DNA of 64,000 nt from Carallia brachiata (taxonomy: Eukaryota; Streptophyta; Magnoliopsida; Malpighiales; Rhizophoraceae). The notes beneath the pieces were generated by a model. The model saw only the letters and a program-made list of their open reading frames with translations, did no database searches and was not told where the DNA came from. Each line of letters begins with the position of its first letter. Position 1 is the stretch's first letter. The translations under genes were made by a program, and so were the position numbers. The DNA lies in contig JADCRB010000028.1 of the NCBI GenBank assembly GCA_021464245.1, positions 6,203,612 to 6,267,611 on the forward strand, read 5' to 3'. Below, one piece after another: positions 19,388-29,719 of the stretch.

Positions 19388-20715
19388 TCAGGTGTCAAAG
19401 CAGTCCACAAATTCGTAATTCACCTTAAGATAACCAGAAGCATAGCCCTGTCCATTAGTGTCCAGATGTTGGAAAACTTCAATGTCTAAGACTAGACCTC
19501 CATTGCTGCATTGCTCGATAATTCTCACTATTCTTTGATCTCCAGTTGCTTGATTTGTCACCTACATGAATATAACAGTATCACATATGTAATATTAAGA
19601 TATAATGTGGAAATTAGAGAACACTCAGATATTTGCACAATCAGTCTCCAATTCCCACTCAATTTATAACAAAGTTATTAGAATTGGATCGGTCATTGGA
19701 AACATTAATAATTCAAAGTTCAACCAGTTGAATTAGTATTTGAACTAGTATTTAATTATATATATATATATATATATGTGATTAAAAAAATAATACTTAT
19801 AGATAGTGATTAAATATTAATTTTTCTAATTTTAAGAAATAAATTGAAAATTTTAATTAAATTTAGCACTAAATTGAAATTGTTAATAAAATTTAGATTT
19901 AAATTATAATTTATAAATTTCTAATTTGATTTGGACTGGCCCAACCAATCCTTTTTTTACTGGTTTTAATCGATATTGACTGGTCTGAATTCCTGTTAAA
20001 ATCAGTCATGAACCGGATCGAATTCATGATCAATCACCGGTTGAACCGGTCCAACCGACGAGTCTGATCTGGTTTTTTCAACAATGATTTGTAACAATGA
20101 TTGCTAATGTTTTTCTTCCATGATCTTATATTATTCTGTTTCAGATTTTTGGAAGCTATCACATATTTATAGCCCCCGTTCTAGCAATTTTTGAATTGTA
20201 AAAATTCAATTTTCTGAATTTAGGTTTCTTTTAATGACGAGGAATTCATGTCGAACAAAAATCGGATTGTTAGCACAGCACCTACTGTCATGACTCCCAC
20301 TTCTTTTCAACCAAAATCTCGGAAGTTTTTTCAGAATGATAAATTATTTATAAGAACAAAAAATTAAGAGAGAGAGAGAGAAAGATTTCCATAACAAAAA
20401 ATGCATGTTTACCAACAAGCAACTGCCACAAGCCTCTTCCATTGTTGATGGTCCAACAGGACCATTGAAGGCAGTCCAGCCATACTTTAGGCGCCAATCC
20501 AGTGGCTTATCTGCGTCCCACGTCGAGCAATAAGCACTTACCTTGTTCAAGTCCCACCCAATTTGAGAGGCATTGTAAAAATTGTAGGTGGCATATACCC
20601 CATTAGCAATCTCTCCAAAGTGTGATTCGCCCATTCCGCAATTGGCATTGTCTAACACACAAAAAAGAAAAACCAATATCGCCGCGGTAGTGCTTAGTCT
20701 GCCCATTTGATGCAA
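19388..20715 (-). CDS. PR4: PR-4 (barwin) protein, class II, missing one conserved cysteine
   Basis: A probably secreted defence protein of 158 residues in two exons. Exon 1 is 20715-20413 and exon 2 is 19561-19388, with a phase-0 GT-AG intron of 851 bp that holds a MITE. The signal peptide spans about residues 1-26. There is no hevein domain, so this is the class II form. The barwin domain runs from about residue 40, with [45 protein letters not shown], then in exon 2 [13 protein letters not shown] and FVDC near the end. The second barwin cysteine, normally in the phrase TAFCGPVGP, is Asn here, so one of three disulphides cannot form. A Met at codon 4 is an alternative start. The promoter has a TATA box and a perfect GCC box. 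Confidence 0.92.
19670..20086. mobile_element. hAT-like MITE in the intron of the class II PR-4 gene
   Basis: A 417-bp element flanked by near-identical 8-bp repeats, ATTTATAA (19662-19669) and ATTTGTAA (20087-20094). Its ends (caaagttattagaattggat and the reverse complement cattgttgaaaaaaccagat) are degenerate inverted repeats. The interior matches the family at 1-418 and 52444-52934 in inverted orientation. An 8-bp duplication points to the hAT superfamily. Confidence 0.7.
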
Positions 20716-20806
20716 TAATATTCTGTGTATGTGTGATGTGTGTATGCTCGTATTTGTTGTTTTTTTTTTTTTTTTGGTTGTTGAGAGTTTAGTCCAAGGT
20801 GGCTGA

Positions 20807-20813
20807 ATTTATA
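20807..20813 (-). promoter_or_regulatory. TATA box of the class II PR-4 gene
   Basis: TATAAAT on the minus strand, 92 bp upstream of the start codon. Confidence 0.6.
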
Positions 20814-20828
20814 GGAGGAGGAGGGCGT

Positions 20829-20835
20829 GGCGGCT
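20829..20835 (-). promoter_or_regulatory. GCC box (ERF site)
   Basis: A perfect AGCCGCC on the minus strand, about 15 bp upstream of the TATA box. GCC boxes bind ERF factors and are the classic ethylene/jasmonate element of PR genes. A W-box core TTGACT lies further upstream at 20896-20901. Confidence 0.6.
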
Positions 20836-21444
20836 TTAATTACATAAATGTCATTAGAGGAATGTGCCTGACATGGCATGTCGATTTTTGGTATGTTGAC
20901 TTCCTTGCATTAATAAGTAATCAATATTAATTAAGGAGCTAAAAGCAAGGCAAGTTCCTATGGGCCGGCCTAGTTACCTTAGAAACTAAAATGAGAATCA
21001 CGACATCACACAAAAAAAAGTAATTTAAAATTACTTCTTCACGGATAAATTTATTAAATTGTGAGTTACACAATAATAAAAGATAATCCTCTTTTTTCTA
21101 CAAATTTGATATATTTTGGGCTAGAAAAAAATTGATATATTCTTCCCAAGTTTGTTTCTAAAATGAATGTTCTTTATGCAAAAATTTCACACTTTACTCA
21201 GAAAAACCTCAGATCTCTAAAATGCATGTCTTGAGTTTTTAATCATCTCGTGTACCCTTGGCGGTACTAGAAATTACTTCATTCAATAGAGTTGGCCGGA
21301 GAGTGTTAGAAAATATTCGACTAACATTCACTCGGTTATGTTAATATTTGACTTACAAAAAGCAAATGACTCTACTTGGCTTTTACAGACAATATGAACA
21401 ATAAATTCAAAATTTAGTTCCTTTTCTATTTCAAAGTACATTAA

Positions 21445-21932
21445 TCCGTTTGTTTGCTGTCGAAAATGGAATTCTGGAATATCATTTACTGAGGACAATG
21501 AAATTCTGGAATTTTATTTTTAATTACGGTGTTTGGCTGTAGTGCTGAAAATATCATTCTGTATTTGATAAAATTCTGTAAAATGAAATACTTTATTTTT
21601 ATTTTATTACTTTTTACTGTACAAACAGTGAAAATATTATTATTTTATTACTTTTTTACTGTACAAACAGTAAAAATATTATTATTTTATTATTTTTTTA
21701 CTGTGTAAATAGTATTAACACAGTGCCCTTTTTTATTTCAATTCTTGCATTGAGCAGTGGAAAACGACATCCGGTTATTTTGAGCGAAGCACGTTTGCCG
21801 AAAAAATGCTCTTGCTGTTCTGTTGACTAGGATATCAATTTCCATTGACCCATTAATTTCCGGGCACCAAACACTGGAAAAAGGAGCAAATGCTTTTCCG
21901 GATTTTGTTTTCACTCTAAACAAACGCACCCA
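21445..21932. mobile_element. MITE-like element with internal palindromic tandem repeat
   Basis: The left edge 'ccgtttgtttgctgtcgaaa' and the right edge (reverse complement 'gcgtttgtttagagtgaaaa') form degenerate inverted repeats. Inside, at 21601-21713, a 42-bp unit repeats about 2.7 times. Each unit is centred on the near-palindrome TTTTTACTGTACAAACAGTA. No clear target duplication was found. Confidence 0.45.
21601..21713. repeat. 42-bp tandem repeat with hairpin core
   Basis: Unit cores begin at 21616, 21658 and 21700 ('actgtacaaacag' twice, then 'actgtgtaaatag'), separated by 'ttattattttatta'-like spacers. Confidence 0.85.
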
Positions 21933-24900
21933 AATATGTGTTCTTCCTCCAAGAAAAAGAACAATGACTGTTTCTTATATTTTATATTGTTATATTGTTA
22001 TTGCTAATTTTTTTTTCTTTCATTTGATCAATCGATCGGTTGATATAAATTGGCCTTTTTTTATTTATTAGCTTTCATTACCAAGTTAGATAAGTAATTT
22101 GAAATATAAGTGGAGTATTGAATTAAGCATATTGCAATCATGCCTTGGAAATTCATTAAAAATCGACTACACATGTAGGGACTAAATTAAGAATTTGTGA
22201 AGATATATTTTCAAATCGAAATTTAATCAACATGATAACAACATATACTCAAAGCCTTAGTAATAGTTGAAGTAGTTGGACACCGTCTCCAACTAGGAGA
22301 ACTACTGCTTGAACTTGAGTCATTCCTTTACGCCTAATATGATGGTCTTATCATCTACTCTACAAATCAAAAAAAAAAAAAAAAAAAAGAACAAGATATA
22401 CTCACTTTTCCAATAGGATTAATCTTGTTGTAAGCAATTTAACTAAATATACGCATATTTCTATTTTCTATCTTCCGTTAATGCTGCAAAACCAGTCCTC
22501 TTTTATCGGTGATGACGAACGGGAAATGGGGAATTTGCACATTCAGGACGCAGGAGTCAATTCTTTGGCATCACACGGAGCAAAATGTCGAGTATTACGT
22601 ACAAGGTTTTCTTCATTTTTGCTGTTTGTTCTTTCTGACTTGAATGATAGAGAAATCGTTGAGGGGTTAGCCAACAAATAGGGGTTTTTCTTCTACAAAT
22701 GTCACCAATGAACAAAGTTTTATGGCTAACCATAAATTATAGCCGGTTGTGAATTCAAATTAGCATCAAGGCGTTTAATAGAATTAAATATACATCTGAT
22801 CTCGTATAATTTTAGAAGAGATTAATGATTCTTATTAGACATTATAAAATTTGTTTTTTTATGAGTTTGGTGTGGAGATCCAGTTCAGTGGTGTCACCAA
22901 CGCAATCCTTTGTAATAAAATTATGTAGTGTCATCTTTATTTTTTTATTTCTTAAAAAAAAAATGTGGCTAAGATTACAAGAATCTGTATCTTAAGTGTA
23001 AAATCTCATGCTATTGAGTTAAAAATTCAAATGCAACCACTACGAGGAATATGAAGAAATCCAATAGACTAAAAATTACTGGTTTGACCTAAAAACCCGA
23101 AATCGACAGGCCATGAACGGTTAATTGAGATGATCTCACATGTCCTGATAAATGACACGACAACAACTAAATACCAAATCGAGATTTCGATTTTGCAAGT
23201 ACCACTTTGAAAAACTGGCAAGGAAAAGCTTTGTTAAAAAAACAAAAAAAGGCTTGGAACCTTTTATCTGCTTGAAAGGTTAAGCCCTATAGGTGGTAGG
23301 ATGAATAAATATCATGTAGTTTACGACACATATACATGAAAATTTTTTTCGTCGTTTGGGCAATGAATTAGACAATAAAAGTAATCATTCTTATTTTCAT
23401 ATTTCTCTCCAATATTTAATCCAAAGACTTTAAAGATAGAATTATAAATTCTTAATTATTAAAATGTTATTAGAAGAATCTGATATGAATTTTATACTCT
23501 TAATAAATCTCGAAATTACAACAAATGGGCCTGGACTTTCTTGGGTGAAGGGGTTCCTCCACTTGTTTGTATTTTTTTTTTTTAACTTAATACAAATTCA
23601 TATAGTGATTTATAAAAATAAAAAAGAAAAACTTATGGGCCTGGATATATTTAAAAAGTTAGGTTGTGCTGCTAATGATTTTACTTTGTGCCTTAATCAG
23701 ACAATTCCCATTTAAAACCTATTTTGGATGGATCACCAAAGGATTTGGGCCGGCCACGGGTCTGTCTCCGTCCATAGAATGTGCAGCCGCGGTTGGTGGG
23801 CATTTCAATCCGAGGTCAAAAAAATGGCATGTGATTAACTTTCACTAATCGCGTAATTTAGTGATAGAATAGTTAGACTTTTAATTTAAATAATCGCAGC
23901 TTCAAATCTTTGCAGAGTGAACCAAAAAGAAAACCAACTTTTCCTATTGTTTTTGGCGACAAAATTTTTTGGGTCCCGTACGTAGCAAAAATTATCAAAT
24001 TTTTTCATATAATTTACGCTATGTTCAATTTTATTCTTAAACTCGGCAAGACCGACCTATTTTATCATATACTTACGTCTTGTCCCGTTCTTGCTTTACT
24101 TTTTCTTGCTGTCCATTTTTTCTTAAGTAATCATCAACCACAGAGATAGGGTATAACTAAAAACCGGTGCCGATGAGCCAAAGAATAATAGGAATATATA
24201 TATATATAAAACCAACGTTTAAGAGATGGATCTCATTTGTAGTCAAAATATGTAGTTTTGTATTGAGTGTGTGACGGCAGGTTGAAGATTGTATAAGCCT
24301 CAGTTTTATGTAACACAACCTAGGATAGTAACTCCTTTTTGTTTATTTTAGAGGCTATGTTTTGTTTTTGATTTCATAAAACCTTTTATTCCTTTTTACA
24401 TTAAGACCATTTAATTTGAAAACAAAAAATATTATTATTAGAATACTATCTCGAGGGATAAAATTTTACATTATTTATTGGAACCTATATATATGACATA
24501 ATAATAATAATAATAATTATTATTATTATTTGTCTTAAAAAGACTTAAATAAATTCATATAAAAGAGAAGAAGAAGAGTGTGGTAAAAGTAAAGCTCTTA
24601 ACCACACTCTCAACGGATAAGATTAATGATCGGCCATAACCCACTTATCTTCAAACACCGATTCCAAAATTCAATTATGGCCTAAGCACTCAAATTTAAT
24701 CATGTGGTTAAGTTTTCACTCTCCATTACAAACCTCTGCTGCACAAAGAATTGGCCACATGTACTAGTGCTCTGTCCGGTGATACCTTGTCCGACCCTTT
24801 TGCCTCTTCACTTGCTTCCAAATGTGTTTTTCTTTTTATCCTTGTCTTAGTTGAGATTCAAATCAAGGACCGCATCATGACAACATCGAAATGAGATCTT

Positions 24901-25184
24901 TATAGCAGCCGCCTGCGCATGATATTGGAGAGATTGCAGACCTTTTTGTGTGAGTGGAGGAGATGCTCATTAATCAAACTTTGGAACGAACCCAAAATGA
25001 AATTAAGGATTGATCTGTTATTTTTTGCGGGATTATTTTTTTTTTCGACCCAAAAGCATTGTTTTTTTCTTCTCTAGAAATTTATAGGATGAGAGAATTC
25101 TTAACTATCAAATTGGTTGGAAAGTTTTTATCCAATCAACGGCTTTCTGAATAAATTATAATGGACTTGTTATTACATTTTTTT

Positions 25185-25794
25185 AAGGGTTAATATTAAA
25201 AATAACATCACATTTCAATTTTTTTTATAAATTTAGTATGATCTTTAAAAACTAATAAATTTGGTACAATTTAATTATTTTCTTATAAATTCAGCACGAC
25301 CTTTAATAATTAACAAATTTAATATAGTTTAATTATTTTTTAACAAATCTAACACACTGTCAGTTAAAAATAATCGAATTCTCAGTATGCACATATACAT
25401 ATATGGCATTTGGAGGTTCTAAACTGTACTAGATTTAGACGTTCAATTATTTTTAACAAATTTAGCACACTATCAGTTAAAAATAATCGAATTTTCAATA
25501 TGTACAGATATACATATGATATTCGGGAATTTTAAACTATACTAGATTTAGACGTAGATGTGTCATATGTGTATACTAAGAGATTCAGTTACTTTTAATT
25601 GGTTATTTTTAACTAATAACGTGCTAAATTTATTAAAAAATAATTGAACTGTACTAAATTGGTTAATTATTAAAATTTGTGCTAAATTTTTAACAAAATA
25701 ATTAAACTGTACTAAATTTATTAATTTTTAAAAATCATGTTAAATTTGTAAAAAAAAAACACAAAGATAATACTATTTTTTGATATTAACCCTT
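25185..25794. mobile_element. Long inverted-repeat (foldback) element, 610 bp
   Basis: Begins AAGGGTTAATAT and ends with the exact reverse complement. The two halves can pair over most of their length, with recurring phrases such as 'aatttagcac' and their complements. An internal 113-bp tandem duplication occupies 25329-25554. No coding. The target duplication is unclear. Confidence 0.7.
25329..25554. repeat. 113-bp tandem duplication inside the foldback element
   Basis: Two copies (25329-25441 and 25442-25554) share 'cagttaaaaataatcgaatt' and 'actagatttagacg' at the same offset, with scattered mismatches. Confidence 0.85.
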
Positions 25795-27066
25795 CTTTTA
25801 ATTACTCAAATTAATTTTATTAAGAATTAAATAAAAAATATTATATATTCCATGCTACAATCTTCGAGAAATTGTAAGCAAATTGCTAACTTGCTTCTCC
25901 CCTGTTGGCATGAGGCACGTGAGATGTACAATATCTGATTTCTAGTGTTTTATAATAAAAAGTTGGTAACTTTGATCTCTCACAATTGTTTTATCTCCCA
26001 ATAGGAATCAAGCACACGGGCCCACATCATCTTTGATAAGTTATATTATTATTATTTTTTACTCTTGATTTTCAGCATTTGTCTCACAATGTCAGATCCA
26101 AGATACAATTTCATTCATTGGGTATAACATGGTAAGCAGACTAAACAAAATAATCTAAGGCAAAAATGTTGGTTCGATGAATCTTTGAACATAAGGGAAA
26201 ATTACTATTATGTATATGGTTGGCTAAGAGAAAGAAGGAGAAAGTAGTTTTGAGTCTTCATCATTCATTGTCATTTTTTTTTTTTCGATATTTGAAATCT
26301 TACTATATATAAACAAATGTAATGTAAGCACCCAAATGTAAATGCTTCCAATTTCTTTACATGAGAGGATAATGAACCACCAATCAAACCAATCTATAGC
26401 TGTAGTCTCACCTGAATCATGTCAAAATTACAAAGATTTTATGCTTTACCCAAAAAAAAAAAAACAATTGATTTTCAATCATTCCTAAATCCTAATGACC
26501 CAGATACTCGTCATAATGTAGTTGATTAGTTGCTCATCAAAGACATGGACAACATAAAAAAAAAAAAAAAAGGGTTCCACAAATGCCCTTAAGAGCAAGC
26601 ACATGGTGGCAGGTGGCTGGCTCCACCTTATCACTCCATTCATGGATGTGGTTCATTTCCCCCTCAACTAACAACATCAAATCAATTCAAGATGGAAATT
26701 TAGAAAGATATACATCATGGAAGAGAATCCAAGTTACACATTACAACATAATATGAAATACATGCCATTAAGCATATTACATTCATGAAGGAAAACAAAA
26801 ACACCCATAATAACTTTGACAACTATAAAACTAATAAAAGAAGCCATTTGGACAAGTAAAAGAACTTCTATATTACATAGGATAGCAAGTCTTACATTCA
26901 ATTAAACATCATGAATTATCGCCCTTTGTCCCTAACATATGAGAAGAAACGACGACATTTTGACGCTCCGGGTGCAGCAGATTAACTTGCTAATTTGCTT
27001 TGATTGTAGACTTGAGGATTGAGCAATTTGATGACTGTTCATATATGCAATTGAGAGAACTCTTGT

Positions 27067-29559
27067 TCAGGTTCTGTTCTTGCACTTCTCCACTGCTCTG
27101 GGCGCTGTAAGTCATAGTTAAAAGAAAAGGGTTAATTTATTTACATTCTCTTTTACAGTTTTACAGTGAAAAAAAATTGCCATAGACAAATTTGTATATC
27201 ATTTGAGTGCATTAATTATGTTGATGATACTAACCAAGTCCAATTGCTTCAGACCCTTTCATTATCCTCAAGCGCTTGCAAGAGTCAACAAACATGCTGT
27301 GAAGTTGCAAACAAAAAATCAAAAGTTCCATCATAAAGCAATTGAAATTAGAATTTAATGAAATTAGATATGAAAAAAGAACATACTCCCATGGCACATC
27401 TCCTACAAGCATCCAATCTCCATCTTTGTCTTCATAAGTTGGCACATACTCAGAACCATTCAAAAGATCAATCAATCTGCTCTCATGCATGAAATCCTTC
27501 ATTCCTTGTGACCCACAATTGCCTAATTTAGAAGCAAAAGGAAAGCCATTCATAAAATCAATTCCTTGTTGATTAATATATGGAGTCTTAATCTTTTTCT
27601 TTTTTTTTTTGGGCATATAGCAATTGCTTATATGTTATAATTGTAATGTTCATTTACCAATTGTGAAGGAGCTGAACATCTTGCCTAGTGCAGCAGAGAG
27701 TTCTTGGTAGCTCTTGTACAGCTTCAAGTCCACTTTACGTAGATATGGTGCACCATCCATGCTAACTTTAATAAAGGCCGCACCTCCACCGCTGCCACCA
27801 GTTTCACCCTCATCACAGGCGGTTTTCTGGACGGCCATGACATTTTTCCGGAATGATCTAACGGGTGGCCAACCCACAACTTGTGCCCTGAAATTAGTTT
27901 GCAAACACAACCAAGATTTTGAACTATTAGCCCTTTTTACTCCACGAGGGTTGAAGTATGGGTTGATCTTCATAAACAAGCAAGAGCTTGTCAGGAAACA
28001 CCCAAATGTTAAAAATCCTGGTAAGCAAATATAAAATTTAAAAGTAATAATGAGAGTTAATCCAATTGTATAACTCATAACCATAAACCATGAATCTATG
28101 GACAAAAGAGGGAAAAAAAAAACTTACCTTGAAAATATGAAAATATATAACACATTTTCTTTTTATGCTTTAACTAATTAGACCCTTTTTTTCGGGTCTG
28201 TTTTATTTTTTTTTCTTTGAAGATATAACATTTCAATTTTATATTATAGCATTATTTATTAGGACACCACTAGCTGATTATTTTTAGAGAGTTGCTAAGT
28301 AGCTGTGATATACGACGTGTCAGAAAAAATTATACGATGTAATAGAAAAATTATAAGAAAATTATACGATGTAATAGAAAAATTATAAGAAAATTATACA
28401 ACGTGTAACCAGCTAATAAAAATCAAAAATGCTAATTATAAGTTGTATAATTTTTTCTACTATGTCAATATAATAGTTACTTTGCAGTTCCCTCGCAAAC
28501 AACCAAATAGCTTTTTCCTATTTTTTAAGAACAAAAAAACATTATTAAATTACAGCAAACGGAGAGGTAAAACTAAGAAGTTAAGCAGTAACAGAGTTTT
28601 ACATGGTCAGCAGCAGAAAAGGCATATCCACATAAAAATCATCTGGTCAACAAAAGAATTGAATTTGGTGCCTTCTAACTGTACACTATTCTATCTGTTT
28701 CAAAAAAGAAAGAAAAAATTTGGGAATCTAATGTTGAATTGTTTGGTAGTCAAGAAAGTTAAGGAAAAAAAAAGATTCCCCATGTTTTTCTCTTTTTTCT
28801 ATGTTCTCGATCGACAAGCAAACAAGATCCATGAAAACAAATGCAGGTAACCAACCAGGAAATAAGTGAAGAAGCAAAGGAGGAAGAGAAAAAACATTCA
28901 AGTGAATGGGAAAAGACAAGAAAAAAGAAAACTCAAAAAGTTTTTCCCTTCTAATACCCAATTAAAAAACATATTAATTTGTGTGAGAAAATAGAAAAAG
29001 AAGTATGTACATGCAATTATTCTCCGAACTTTGCACATGGATAATTAAGCAATCTTTAACATTGTGTCTAGTATTTTATTCAATTGTTCTATCTAAAACT
29101 CGAACTCGAGACTTACAACACTCGAAACGATTCCATCAAATTAAAGATCAGATTAAGAAGAAAAAGCAAAAATCTGAATGAACAAAAGATTATAACAGAT
29201 TCAAGAAAAGTGAAATCCAAGAAGATAATTAAATGAAAGAACATATACTTGGCTGGAGGCTTTGCAGGATCATTAGAGCAAGGTGCAGCTGCAGGTTTCT
29301 CCTGCACAATATTTTTCTCCTTTCCATTCTTTTCCAATCCCTTTGTTGATGAAAGCTTGAGCTTCAAGTCTACAGTCTCAGCAAACCCTCTCTTCCCAGT
29401 ACTGCTGCTGCTCTTCACAGCAGCCTCCCCACCATCATTCCCATTCCCAGTTCCATTATTGCCTCCAGGCAATCCTAGACGCAGCTCTGTCTCTTCAAAA
29501 TTTATCATGCTATACTTGTCCCTCTCTGCAGCTTCCAATATGCTATCCATTTCTTGCAC
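27067..29559 (-). CDS. IAA16: AUX/IAA auxin co-repressor, IAA16-like
   Basis: A nuclear repressor of auxin response factors, degraded via TIR1/AFB in the presence of auxin. Five exons: 29559-29249, 27887-27658, 27522-27387, 27296-27235 and 27104-27067, all GT-AG and in frame (258 residues). Domain I (EAR) has [10 protein letters not shown] at 24-33. Domain II degron is VGWPPVR at 108-114. The PB1 region (domains III-IV) has [40 protein letters not shown] and [19 protein letters not shown]. It ends [12 protein letters not shown], the signature of the IAA7/14/16/17 subclade. The stretch [16 protein letters not shown] is closest to IAA16, so translation may instead start at Met18 (29508). The first intron is long (1361 bp). 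It lies head to head with the IAA4-like gene. Confidence 0.95.
28326..28405. repeat. 32-bp tandem repeat in intron 1 of the IAA16-like gene
   Basis: About 2.5 units of 'aattatacgatgtaatagaa' plus 12 bp, with period 32 ('tatacgat' at 28331 and 28363, 'tatacaac' at 28395). Confidence 0.8.
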
Positions 29560-29627
29560 AAAACTTATGCATAAAGCCTCAGAATTATTGGTTTGTCTTT
29601 AACCCTTTTCGCCTCTGTGTGTGCAAT

Positions 29628-29660
29628 TCTCCTCTCTCTCTCTCTCCCTCTCTCTCCTCT
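29628..29660. repeat. CT microsatellite in the 5' leader of the IAA16-like gene
   Basis: A run of CT units broken by a few CCC, about 70-100 bp upstream of the start codon. On the gene strand it reads as GA repeats. GA-rich leaders are common in plant regulatory genes and may bind BBR/BPC factors. Confidence 0.8.
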
Positions 29661-29672
29661 TCCTGGGGTCAA

Positions 29673-29681
29673 TTTTTTATA
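29673..29681 (-). promoter_or_regulatory. TATA box of the IAA16-like gene
   Basis: TATAAAAAA on the minus strand, 114 bp upstream of the first ATG. A GAGACA at 29712-29717 (TGTCTC on the minus strand) is a canonical auxin-response element 30-45 bp further upstream. Confidence 0.55.
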
Positions 29682-29719
29682 CTGCTATTGATTGTATTGT
29701 ACAGGTAATAAGAGACATA

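Larger units (their letters stand above)
20902..27066. other. Intergenic, AT-rich, repeat-bearing; no gene seen
   Basis: Contains the MITE-like block at 21445-21932, A runs (22370-22388), a palindromic (AAT)n/(ATT)n segment at 24500-24531 and the inverted-repeat element at 25185-25794. The last few hundred bases before 27067 are the likely 3' UTR of the IAA16-like gene. Short open frames here show no domain. Confidence 0.5.

Noticed and set aside
27523..27616. In-frame lysine-rich extension (MPKKKKKK) upstream of IAA16-like exon 3
   Set aside because: It is intron sequence; the AG acceptor gives an exon at 27522 that restores the family alignment.
27888..28105. Hydrophobic N-terminal extension of IAA16-like exon 2
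   Set aside because: It lies upstream of the acceptor at 27888-27889 and has no similarity to AUX/IAA proteins; read as intron.
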